NCBI GenBank assembly: GCA_017547175.1
Contig: JAFYQI010000008.1
Location: 186,001 to 250,000 of the forward strand
Source: Alistipes sp.
GTDB lineage: Bacteria > Bacteroidota > Bacteroidia > Bacteroidales > Rikenellaceae
Length of the DNA: 64,000 nt
Reading direction: 5' to 3'
Within the stretch, counting starts at the first letter, position 1. Every line of letters begins with the position of its first letter. Position numbers and translations under genes: made by a program. Below the pieces are notes generated by a model. It was not told where the DNA came from. It ran no database searches and worked only from the letters and a program-made list of their open reading frames with translations. Of the stretch, positions 1-8,421 are shown piece after piece.

Positions 1-655
1 CATCAAAGAGCGTGCGCTTACCCGTAGCTCGGTAGTGCGTGATACCGGCCATCATCAGGTGACCCAGGTTATAGGTCTCAAAATTCAGGCGGTTGGCAAA
101 AGCACCCTTCTCATCGGCACCACCCACCTTCGTACCGATGGCCTGCTGCGGCGCGTGGCTGTGGGTATCGATACCCTTGTTGCGCTCGTCGATAATCACG
201 GGGGTATGGATATAACCATCCTCACGCTGAGCCTTTACGACCTGCTCGATGAAGGTATCCATAATCTGATCCAACTCGGGATCTTTCGTGATGGCATAGA
301 CCGCTGCCACACCCTCCATCCACTTGTACATGTCGCCATCGTGGAACGGAGGACCCGAGTGGTGACCATCGCACGTGCCGGCTGCAATCTCGAAGTTACG
401 GAAGCCGTGCGAGATTTCAGGAGCCTGCCAGATTTTCCACATATGCTGCACCGAGGTTTTGCTGTAAACATCGAAGCGCTCACCCCAAAAGCCACCGGTC
501 CAACGCACGGCACCCAAAGGCACATTGGCCATCTTGGCATAGCGGCTCTGTCGCATATCCGTCAAGCCAGCCGTCGAGGCCTCTTGGGCCGTCGCCGAAA
601 GCGCGCTCAGCGCGATGGCTGCCGCTACAAAAATTCCAAAAAATCGTCTTATCAT
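1..655 (-). CDS. GH127-family secreted glycosidase, N-terminal part (cut by window edge)
   Basis: Reading leftward from an ATG at 655, about 218 codons stay open to the window edge; the C-terminal part, including the GH127 catalytic Glu/Cys pair, lies outside. The protein starts MIRRFFGIFV and has a signal peptide ending near ALSATA-QE. Typical GH127 (old DUF1680) blocks follow in order: GGFWGERF, NFEIAAG, FHDGDMYKWMEGVAA, AQREDGYI and ETYNLGHLMMAGITHY. GH127 enzymes are beta-L-arabinofuranosidases or, in the RG-II pathway, aceric acid hydrolases. The gene is divergent from an operon of RG-II-type enzymes, so a pectin side-chain substrate is likely, but the exact sugar cannot be read from this fragment. 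A consensus -7 element lies just upstream. Confidence 0.88.
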   Translation of the reverse strand, partial: MIRRFFGIFVAAAIALSALSATAQEASTAGLTDMRQSRYAKMANVPLGAVRWTGGFWGERFDVYSKTSVQHMWKIWQAPEISHGFRNFEIAAGTCDGHHSGPPFHDGDMYKWMEGVAAVYAITKDPELDQIMDTFIEQVVKAQREDGYIHTPVIIDERNKGIDTHSHAPQQAIGTKVGGADEKGAFANRLNFETYNLGHLMMAGITHYRATGKRTLFD

Positions 656-689
656 AGGTTTGTTGTTAATTAGTATTCGTTCATAATAA

Positions 690-697
690 CAAATATA
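690..697 (-). promoter_or_regulatory. -7 promoter element (TAnnTTTG) of the GH127 gene
   Basis: On the minus strand this reads TATATTTG, a full match to the Bacteroidota -7 consensus TAnnTTTG, 34 bases before the GH127 ATG. No good TTTG -33 box is seen at the usual 19-21 base spacing, so strength is uncertain. The divergent gene at 898 has only a poor match (TAATTTCG at 784-791), so its promoter remains unclear. Confidence 0.5.
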
Positions 698-897
698 CAT
701 GATAATTTTTAATATTTTGCCCTTCGGCTCAAAAAGCGTAAAAAAAAAGGCAATATTTTATAGCTAAATCCAACTTTTATCACTAATTTCGTCTGATGTT
801 GAAATTGGGGTAATGTACCCGTGCCAAAAACGGCCAAAACAACACAACCAAAGCGACGGAAAACGAAACAAAATTAACAATAAAAAACTACGAAACA

Positions 898-3800
898 ATG
901 ATGAATGTATTGAAAAAAGCGGCTCTGCTGTTCGGAGTGTTGACTCTCGCAGGAACGACTTCCGCTCAAGAGACCGATCGCATCCACTACACGGGTAGCG
1001 AGCTCTCGAATCCCAACATGCACGACGGTGCACTATCGCCTGTGGTGGGTGTCCACAACATCCAAACCATGCGTGCCAACCGTCACATGGGCCACACGAC
1101 CAACGGCAACGGTTGGACCTACAACCACCAATCGATGATGGCCTATTGGCGCGGTTCGTTCTACATGCACTACCTCTGCGACCCCGTTGACGAGCATGTT
1201 CCCCCCTCGATGACCATGATTCAGCGTTCGAAAGATGGCTACACCTGGACCAACCCCGAGGTGCTCTTCCCCATCTACCGCATTCCCGACGGCTTTACCA
1301 AAGACGGAACGGTGGTAGCAAAAGACATGGATGCCATCATGCACCAGCGTGTCGGTTTCTTCGTATCGAAGTCGGATCGCCTGCTGGCCATTGGCAACTA
1401 CGGCATTTCGCTCTTCCCGAAAGATGATCCGAACGATGGTAACGGTATCGGCCGTGTAGTACGCGAGATCTATGAGGACGGTACGTTCGGTCCGATCTAC
1501 TTCATCTACTACAACCACGCCTTCAATGAGAAGAACACCCACTACCCCTACTATACCCGCTCGAAGGACAAGGGATTCCGCGAAGCTTGCGAAGAGTTGC
1601 TCGCCAGCCCGATTCAGCGCATGGGTTGGGTCGAGGAGGCCGATCGCGAAGATCCGATCATTCCGCTCAACAAGATCTACAAGGCCTTCTGTAGCTACAC
1701 GCTCGACGACGGCCGCATCGTATCGCTCTGGAAACACGCCTTGACTTCGATCTCGAACGACGGCGGCAACACCTGGGCTGAGCCGATTGCTCGCGCCAAG
1801 GGTTTCGTGAACAGCAACGCCAAGATCTGGGGACAGCGTCTTTCGGATGGCAGCTTTGCCACGGTTTACAACCCCTCGGAGTTCCGCTGGCCGTTGGCCA
1901 TCTCGCTCTCGAAAGATGGTTTGGAGTACACAACGCTGAACCTGGTTTATGGCGAAGTTCCCCCGATGCGCTATGCCGGTCAGTACAAATCGTTTGGCCC
2001 GCAGTACGTACGCGGTATTCAGGAGGGCAACGGCATCCCCGAGGATGGTGATCTGTGGTTGACCTTCAGTGTCAACAAGGAGGATATGTGGGTTAGCCGC
2101 ATCCCCGTTCCCGTGCAGCAGCACGCTACGGCACACGCAAACGACAACTTCGCAGATTACAAAGAGTTGCGCGACCTGAAGACCTGGAACCTCTACTCGG
2201 GTCTCTGGGCTCCCGTATCGCTCGACGGCAAATGGCTCACCCTTTCGGATAAAGACCCCTTCTTCGATGCAAAGGTAGAGCGCAAAATTCCCGCTTCGCG
2301 CCTCTTGACGGTTGAGTTCGACCTCATGGCTGAGCAGAACGACCACGGCCACCTCGAGATCGAGTTTGTGGACGAGGACGGTACGGCATGCGCCCGCATC
2401 GACCTAACTGATCAGGCCGAGATGCGCTCGAAGGGTGGTGCCCGCTACGGTCGCGTGATGTCCTACGAGCCAGGCAAGAGCTACCGCGTAAAGGTTGACA
2501 TCACACTCGACGATCGCAACTCGACGGTTTACATCGACGGTCAGAAGCGCACAACCCGCATGCTTTTTGCCCCTGTGAAGGCGATCGAGCGCGTGGTTTT
2601 CCGCACTGGTGAGCGTCGCCACTTCCCCACCGTTGACACCTGGGCAGACCAGTATGTCGATCTCCCCCACGGCAACGATTCAACCACCATGGCGACCTTC
2701 CGCATCGCCAATTTCCGCACCTCGTCGGCTGACGCTAATGCCTCGGCTTCGGTGCTGAATTACAAGGACTTTGAGCACTACATAACGCTCTTTAACGAGT
2801 CGGAGGATGAGAACATAGCCCAGGCTATCCCCAACAGCGAGGCCTCGGCTTGGATGGAGAAGAATATCCCCCTATTCGAGTGCCCGCAGCACAACTTCGA
2901 GGAGATGTTCTACTTCCGTTGGTGGACGCTCCGCAAGCATATCAAGGAGACCCCCGTGGGCTACGGTATGACCGAGTTCCTGGTGAATCGTTCGTATGCC
3001 GATAAGTACAACCTGATCGCCTGCGCCGTGGGCCACCATATCCACGAGAGCCGCTGGTTGCACAACGACGAGTACCTCAACCAGATTCTCCACACCTGGT
3101 ATCGCGGTAATGAGGGTGGCATGATGGCCAAATTCACAAAGTTCAGTTCGTGGAACCCCTGGGCTGTTTATAACCGCTACCTGGTAAACATGGATGAGGC
3201 CTACCTGAAAGATCTCTACAAGGATCTGAAGGAGGAGTACAAATATTGGGAAGATACGCATCGTCTGCCCGATGGTCTCTACTGGCAGGAGGATGTCAAG
3301 GACGGCATGGAGGAGTCGATCAGCGGCGGCCGCAAAAAGCAGTTCGCCCGCCCAACCATCAACAGTTACATGTATGGTAACGCCAAGGCGCTGGCCGAGG
3401 TGGCCCGCATCGTGGGCAACGAGGCCGACGTAAAGACCTACGAAGGTAAGGCTGATGAGATTAAAGATCTGATCTACACGAAACTGTGGAACGAGGAGCA
3501 TGCCTTCTTCGAGACGCGCCGTGCCGACACGCTGAGCTGCGTACGCGAGGCCATTGGTTACATTCCCTGGTATTTCAACCTGCCCGAGAAGAAGCACCAC
3601 CACGCTTGGTTGCAGATCAACGACGACAAGGGCTTCAACTCGCCCTATGGTCTGACCACCGCCGAGCGTCGTCACCCCGAATTCCGTACACACGGCGTTG
3701 GCAAGTGCGAGTGGGACGGCGCTATTTGGCCCTTCGCCTCGGCGCAAACGCTCACCGGCCTGGCCAACTACCTCAACACCGAGAGCGATCCCGTAGTTAC

Positions 3801-4212
3801 GAAGGATAGCTATTTCCGCCACATGGAGCTCTATGTCGAGTCGCAGTACCACCGCGGTCGCCCCTACATTGGCGAGTACCTCGACGAGGTGACCGGCTAC
3901 TGGCTCAAAGGCGACCAGGAGCGTGCCCGCTACTACAACCACTCGACCTTCAACGACCTAATGATCACGGGGCTGGTGGGCCTTCGTCCGCGTGCCGACC
4001 GCACCTTGGAGGTCAACCCGCTGCTGCCCGACACGGAGTGGGATTGGTTCTGCCTGGATAATGTACGCTACCACAATCACATCATCACCATTATTTGGGA
4101 TCGTCACGGCGACAAATACCACCAGGGCAAGGGTCTGACGCTGCTCGTGGATGGCAAGAAGGTGGGCAACCGCCCGACGCTGGGTCGCCTGGTTTGCGAA
4201 GACGTATTGTAA
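898..4212 (+). CDS. Secreted two-domain hydrolase, GH143-GH142-like (Dha hydrolase + beta-L-arabinofuranosidase)
   Basis: A 1104-residue secreted protein; the signal peptide ends near TTSA-QETDR. Residues ~30-400 form a sialidase-like beta-propeller with Asp-box-like SKDGYTW, SNDGGNTW and SKDGLEY. Residues ~410-600 look like a beta-sandwich. Residues ~640-1100 are an (alpha/alpha)6 glycosidase with FYFRWWTLRKHI, GKCEWDGAIWPFASAQTL and YNHSTFNDLMITGL. This order and length match the Bacteroides enzyme BT1020, whose GH143 propeller releases Dha and whose GH142 domain cuts the beta-L-Araf-(1,5)-Dha bond of RG-II side chain D. Recognition is from memory of the family, not from alignment. It is the first gene of a six-gene run; the next ATG is 5 bases after its stop. 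A generic sialidase/MGH1-like fusion is the fallback description. Confidence 0.75.
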   Translation: MMNVLKKAALLFGVLTLAGTTSAQETDRIHYTGSELSNPNMHDGALSPVVGVHNIQTMRANRHMGHTTNGNGWTYNHQSMMAYWRGSFYMHYLCDPVDEHVPPSMTMIQRSKDGYTWTNPEVLFPIYRIPDGFTKDGTVVAKDMDAIMHQRVGFFVSKSDRLLAIGNYGISLFPKDDPNDGNGIGRVVREIYEDGTFGPIYFIYYNHAFNEKNTHYPYYTRSKDKGFREACEELLASPIQRMGWVEEADREDPIIPLNKIYKAFCSYTLDDGRIVSLWKHALTSISNDGGNTWAEPIARAKGFVNSNAKIWGQRLSDGSFATVYNPSEFRWPLAISLSKDGLEYTTLNLVYGEVPPMRYAGQYKSFGPQYVRGIQEGNGIPEDGDLWLTFSVNKEDMWVSRIPVPVQQHATAHANDNFADYKELRDLKTWNLYSGLWAPVSLDGKWLTLSDKDPFFDAKVERKIPASRLLTVEFDLMAEQNDHGHLEIEFVDEDGTACARIDLTDQAEMRSKGGARYGRVMSYEPGKSYRVKVDITLDDRNSTVYIDGQKRTTRMLFAPVKAIERVVFRTGERRHFPTVDTWADQYVDLPHGNDSTTMATFRIANFRTSSADANASASVLNYKDFEHYITLFNESEDENIAQAIPNSEASAWMEKNIPLFECPQHNFEEMFYFRWWTLRKHIKETPVGYGMTEFLVNRSYADKYNLIACAVGHHIHESRWLHNDEYLNQILHTWYRGNEGGMMAKFTKFSSWNPWAVYNRYLVNMDEAYLKDLYKDLKEEYKYWEDTHRLPDGLYWQEDVKDGMEESISGGRKKQFARPTINSYMYGNAKALAEVARIVGNEADVKTYEGKADEIKDLIYTKLWNEEHAFFETRRADTLSCVREAIGYIPWYFNLPEKKHHHAWLQINDDKGFNSPYGLTTAERRHPEFRTHGVGKCEWDGAIWPFASAQTLTGLANYLNTESDPVVTKDSYFRHMELYVESQYHRGRPYIGEYLDEVTGYWLKGDQERARYYNHSTFNDLMITGLVGLRPRADRTLEVNPLLPDTEWDWFCLDNVRYHNHIITIIWDRHGDKYHQGKGLTLLVDGKKVGNRPTLGRLVCEDVL

Positions 4213-4216
4213 AAAA

Positions 4217-7003
4217 ATGAAGAAATTCTGGCGAAAGAATTGGCGGCACATCCTCTTTGCGGCCGTATGGGGAGTGATTGCAGGAATCATTCTGTGCCCC
4301 CACGTGCGCGTAACTGAAACCACCTGCGACTTCCAAAGCGCACCGCTTTTGGTCGAGCAGACTACACCCCGTTTCGGGTGGCAGTTACAAGGCAGGCAGG
4401 GGCATGGGGTCATGCAGTTGGCCTACGCCATCGAGGTTGAAGACGAGGCTGGGCACCCGGTGTGGCAGACGGGAAAAGTGGCTTCCGACGAGAGCCAACT
4501 CATCAGCTACGCAGGAGATGCGCTGCAACCCCTCACGGCTTATCGCTGGCGCGTACGGGTGTGGGATGCGAAGGGTAACGAGTCGCAATGGAGCGCTTGG
4601 AGCCACTTCCGCATGGCACCCGACACGGAGTGGATGGATGCCGACTGGATCGGCGCTATCAGCTATGCCGATGCCCGCATGCCCGAGGGTCGCAAATTCC
4701 ACGGTAGCGAGCTAAAAAAGCCAGAGGTGCGTGCAGCCTGGGAGGCAGTTGATTCGCTCGCCTGGCGATCAATTCTCGTACGCAAAGAGTTTACGGCCAA
4801 CAAACGCATTGAAGAGGCTACCGTCTATGTCTGCGGTTTGGGCCATTACGAACTATCGATCAACGGCCAAAAGGTGGGCGATGGGGAGTTCACACCCCTT
4901 TGGAGTGAATACCATAAAACCATCTATTACAACGCATTTGATGTTACGGAGCAACTCCAAAGAGGGGCAAATGCCGTGGGTGTTCTGCTTGGCAACGGAT
5001 TCTACAACATTGCCGACCGCACACGCTACCGCAAGCTCCAAATCGGATTTGGCCCTGAAACGCTCAATCTCAAGCTCCGTATCCGTTACACGGATGGAAC
5101 GGAAGCGGTCATCAAGAGTGACAGCACGTGGCATTACGACCTGAGCCCGATCACCTTCAACACCATCTACGGCGGCGAGGATTACGATGCCCGCCTGGAG
5201 CAGGAGGGGTGGAACGAGGCCGGATTTGATGCCTCAACCTGGCAACCGGTAGTGGTGCAGGAGGCCCCCAAGGGTGTACTACGCCCCCAGCAGGCTCCGC
5301 CCGTCAAGATCATGCAGCGACACGCTATCAAGGAGGTGCACAAATTAACCCCCGACGAGGTTGAAAAGGCAACCGTGCAGACCAAGCGCACGGTGGACAA
5401 ATCGGCTATTCTGCTCGATATGGGACAGAATTTGGCTGGGTTCCCCGAGATTACCGTTTCGGGCGAGCGAGGGCAAAAAATCACCCTCGTAGTAGCTGAA
5501 GCCAAGACCGATTCGAACGCCACGCAACAGCGTCAAACGGGCCGCCAACACTACTATACCTATATATTAAAGGGCGATCCGCACGAAACATGGCATCCAC
5601 GATTCTCCTACTACGGATTTCGTTACATCCTACTCGAAGGGGCCGTATTGAAGGGGATGGAGAATCCCGACAACCTACCCGTTGTCGACGAGATTCAGTC
5701 TTGTTTCGTACACTCCTCGGCTGCCGATGTAAGTTCGTTTGCATGCGACAGTGAGGTATTCAACGCGGCTCACCTACTGATTCACAATGCAGTTCGCAGC
5801 AATATGCAGGCCGTCTGGACCGACTGTCCCCACCGCGAGAAGCTCGGCTGGCTGGAACAGGTGCACCTCAACGGTCCGGGACTGCTGTACAACTACGACC
5901 TTACGACCTACCTGAAGAAGGTCATGCGCGACATAGCCGACTCGCAACGCGAAGATGGCATGATCCCCACCACCGCCCCCAACTACGTAATCTTCGAGGG
6001 ACCGGGCATGGACGATTTTGCCGACTCGCCCGAGTGGAGTATCACCTGCATCATGGCCCCCTTCATGTATTACGAAGCATATGGGGATGACAGTCTGATT
6101 CGGGAGTACTACCCCGTAATGCGACGATGGGTCGACTACCTCACCTCGCGCGCCGAGGGTCACCTGATTGACTTCGGTCTGGGTGATTGGTACGACTATG
6201 GTGATTTCCGTGCCGGATTCTCGCGTAACACGCCTATCGGATTGGTTGCCTCAGCCCATTACTACATGGCCGCGCACCACCTGGCTCGCGCTGCCACGAT
6301 GGTGGGCGAAACAGCCGATGCAGCGCACTACAACGCCCTCGCGGAGCAGATCAAAGAGGCCTTCAATACCTGCTATCTCGACCCCGAGACGAACCAATAT
6401 GGCACGGGCAGTCAGTGCAGCAACTCACTGCCGCTCTTCCTCGACCTAGTGCCGAGCGAGCGCCGTGAGGCCGTCTTGCAAAATTTGGTTGCCGATATCG
6501 ACGCGCACAACACCCGCCTGACGACGGGCGATGTAGGTAACCGTTATCTCTTTCAGACGTTGGCACGTAACGGTCTCAATGAGTTGATGTGCGCCATGCA
6601 CAACCACTGGGAGGCCCCGGGTTACGGCTTCCAGCTACAATACGGTGCTACGACCCTCACCGAGCAGTGGGATCCGCGCCAAGGCTCGTCGTGGAATCAC
6701 TTCATGATGGGCCAAATTGACGAGTGGCTCTTCCGCTCGCTATTGGGAATCGCTCCCGACACCGAGGGTAAGGGATACCAACAGATCACCATTGCGCCCC
6801 AACCGGTAGGAGACTTAAAGTGGGCCAAGGGATCGGTACAAACTCCGTATGGCCAAGTGGAAGTTGCATGGAGTCACGAGGAGCGCGATTTCCGACTCGA
6901 TATCACGATCCCGGCCAACTGCCGCGCCTCAATCCTGCTACCAAACGAAAATCAGGCTCGGGAGGTTACAGCCGGCAACCATACCTTTACGAAAACTTTG
7001 TAA
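4217..7003 (+). CDS. GH78 alpha-L-rhamnosidase
   Basis: 928 residues. I start at 4217, not at the upstream in-frame ATG 4151, because 4217 follows the previous stop by 4 bases and gives a basic N-terminus plus a hydrophobic stretch (HILFAAVWGVIAGIIL) suited to export. The C after that stretch is not in a clean lipobox. Domains follow the GH78 order: N-terminal Fn3-like module (VEQTTPRFGWQL), carbohydrate-binding-like beta domain with YVCGLGHYELSINGQKVGD and GNGFYN, then an (alpha/alpha)6 barrel. The barrel carries DCPHREKLGWLEQ (D536), the region that supplies the catalytic acid, and a C-terminal beta domain. GH78 enzymes hydrolyse terminal alpha-L-rhamnose. In this operon an RG-II rhamnose linkage is likely. 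The next gene starts 3 bases on, so translation is probably coupled. Confidence 0.92.
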   Translation: MKKFWRKNWRHILFAAVWGVIAGIILCPHVRVTETTCDFQSAPLLVEQTTPRFGWQLQGRQGHGVMQLAYAIEVEDEAGHPVWQTGKVASDESQLISYAGDALQPLTAYRWRVRVWDAKGNESQWSAWSHFRMAPDTEWMDADWIGAISYADARMPEGRKFHGSELKKPEVRAAWEAVDSLAWRSILVRKEFTANKRIEEATVYVCGLGHYELSINGQKVGDGEFTPLWSEYHKTIYYNAFDVTEQLQRGANAVGVLLGNGFYNIADRTRYRKLQIGFGPETLNLKLRIRYTDGTEAVIKSDSTWHYDLSPITFNTIYGGEDYDARLEQEGWNEAGFDASTWQPVVVQEAPKGVLRPQQAPPVKIMQRHAIKEVHKLTPDEVEKATVQTKRTVDKSAILLDMGQNLAGFPEITVSGERGQKITLVVAEAKTDSNATQQRQTGRQHYYTYILKGDPHETWHPRFSYYGFRYILLEGAVLKGMENPDNLPVVDEIQSCFVHSSAADVSSFACDSEVFNAAHLLIHNAVRSNMQAVWTDCPHREKLGWLEQVHLNGPGLLYNYDLTTYLKKVMRDIADSQREDGMIPTTAPNYVIFEGPGMDDFADSPEWSITCIMAPFMYYEAYGDDSLIREYYPVMRRWVDYLTSRAEGHLIDFGLGDWYDYGDFRAGFSRNTPIGLVASAHYYMAAHHLARAATMVGETADAAHYNALAEQIKEAFNTCYLDPETNQYGTGSQCSNSLPLFLDLVPSERREAVLQNLVADIDAHNTRLTTGDVGNRYLFQTLARNGLNELMCAMHNHWEAPGYGFQLQYGATTLTEQWDPRQGSSWNHFMMGQIDEWLFRSLLGIAPDTEGKGYQQITIAPQPVGDLKWAKGSVQTPYGQVEVAWSHEERDFRLDITIPANCRASILLPNENQAREVTAGNHTFTKTL

Positions 7004-7006
7004 GCG

Positions 7007-8398
7007 ATGAAACGACTATTGTTTTTGCTGCTATTGCTGACCGTTAGTTCGGCATACGCTCAATACGACTACGAAGCGACCCACCGTAAATCGCTCGATC
7101 AAGTGATCCGCGAACTCTCGGAGCGTTTCCAAACGCGCCTGAAGGTGGAGGTTGACACGGTTGGTAAGTGGGTTCCGCAGGCCGATTCGCGCATCCGCCC
7201 CTACTCGATCGAGGAGTCGCTGAACAACGTGCTGACACTCTTCAACTACAAGATTGTCAAGCAGAATCCGCGCTACTACAAGATCAAGCCCTATGAGCCG
7301 CACCGCCGTCTACCTGAAGAGGGAAAGCGTTTGATCGACTACCTCACGGCTGTCCACTACCAAAACGACACGGCCGCCTCAACGCGATTACAACGCGTGC
7401 AGGAGGAGGCCTTCGCCATCATCGATCGCGAGATCAACGAATTGCGCGCATGGACTGTTTCGAATGCCGAACCCAAGCTCACGAAGAAGCGCACCTATAA
7501 CGGCTATACGGTACAGAATTTCTGCATTGAGACTCTGCCTGGGCTCTACCTGTGCGGTTCGATTTATGCTCCGCAGCGTAAGCTCAAAAAAGGGGAACAA
7601 CTACCCTTGATTCTCTCCCCCGACGGACACACATCGCGCTACATCGAGGAGACGCAGCTCCGATTGGCCACTTGGGCCCGCATGGGAGCCGTTGCCATCG
7701 GTTACGACCTGGTTGGTTATGGGGAGTCGGCCCTGCAGTTGGGCGAGCAAGTACACCACTCAGTGCTTGCGCAACAGATGCAGTGGATGAACACGCGCAT
7801 ACTCTTGGAGTGGATGCTTTCGCGCGAGGAGATCGACCCGACCCGCATCGGTCTGTGCGGTGCTTCGGGTGGCGGTACGCAGACGATGCAAATGGGCGTT
7901 GATCCGCGCTTTACGGCCATCTGTCCCGTCATCAGTCTCTCCTCCTACTTCGATGGCGGCTGTCCTTGCGAAAGCGCCATCTACCTCCCGGCCGCAGCTA
8001 ACGGCACATGCAATGCCGAGTTGGCCGCCGTACACGCTCCGCGACCGCTGGGTGTAGTATCGGATGGCAAAGATTGGACCGCCCACGTTCCCGAGATTGA
8101 GGAACCGTTCCTACGTCACATCTACCGACTCCACCAAGCCGAAGAGCAACTTGCCTTTTATCACTATCCCAACGAGGGTCATGATTTTGGGCCCAACAAA
8201 CGCCAAGCCGTTTACGACTTTTTCGGTCGGGTCTTCCACCTCGACCTGCATCAAGCCGACGAGCAGTTTGTCACGATCGAATCCGTTGCTCAGTTGCGCT
8301 GCTTTGGTGCAAACGGAGAGTTGCTACCCGAAGAGGCCATACGCAGCATCGAGCAGTTGCCGATGTATGCCCGCGAACGCGCCAAATCACTGCGATGA
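7007..8398 (+). CDS. Secreted alpha/beta-hydrolase esterase with N-terminal STN-like domain (CE19-like candidate)
   Basis: 463 residues with a signal peptide cut near SSAYA-QYD. Residues ~25-100 resemble an STN domain (DQVIRELSERF, then RPYSIEESLNNVLTLFNYKI and YYKI), a fold normally found in TonB receptors and secretins. Residues ~150-440 are an alpha/beta hydrolase: nucleophile elbow GASGGG with Ser287, VVSDGKDW (Asp353/Asp356 region) and NEGHDFG with His392. CPVISLSSYFDGGCPCES supplies a paired-cysteine loop that its neighbour shares. In RG-II loci a related secreted esterase (BT1017, family CE19) removes methyl esters, so a pectin methyl- or acetylesterase role is a reasonable inference. 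It is a shorter paralogue of the next gene. Confidence 0.7.
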   Translation: MKRLLFLLLLLTVSSAYAQYDYEATHRKSLDQVIRELSERFQTRLKVEVDTVGKWVPQADSRIRPYSIEESLNNVLTLFNYKIVKQNPRYYKIKPYEPHRRLPEEGKRLIDYLTAVHYQNDTAASTRLQRVQEEAFAIIDREINELRAWTVSNAEPKLTKKRTYNGYTVQNFCIETLPGLYLCGSIYAPQRKLKKGEQLPLILSPDGHTSRYIEETQLRLATWARMGAVAIGYDLVGYGESALQLGEQVHHSVLAQQMQWMNTRILLEWMLSREEIDPTRIGLCGASGGGTQTMQMGVDPRFTAICPVISLSSYFDGGCPCESAIYLPAAANGTCNAELAAVHAPRPLGVVSDGKDWTAHVPEIEEPFLRHIYRLHQAEEQLAFYHYPNEGHDFGPNKRQAVYDFFGRVFHLDLHQADEQFVTIESVAQLRCFGANGELLPEEAIRSIEQLPMYARERAKSLR

Positions 8399-8421
8399 AA
8401 TAATTTACACCAATCTATAAC

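Noticed and set aside
4151..4216. Earlier start for the first GH78 gene
   Set aside because: It overlaps the end of the preceding gene by 62 bases and puts 22 Arg/Trp-rich residues before the export signal; the ATG at 4217 fits the operon spacing.
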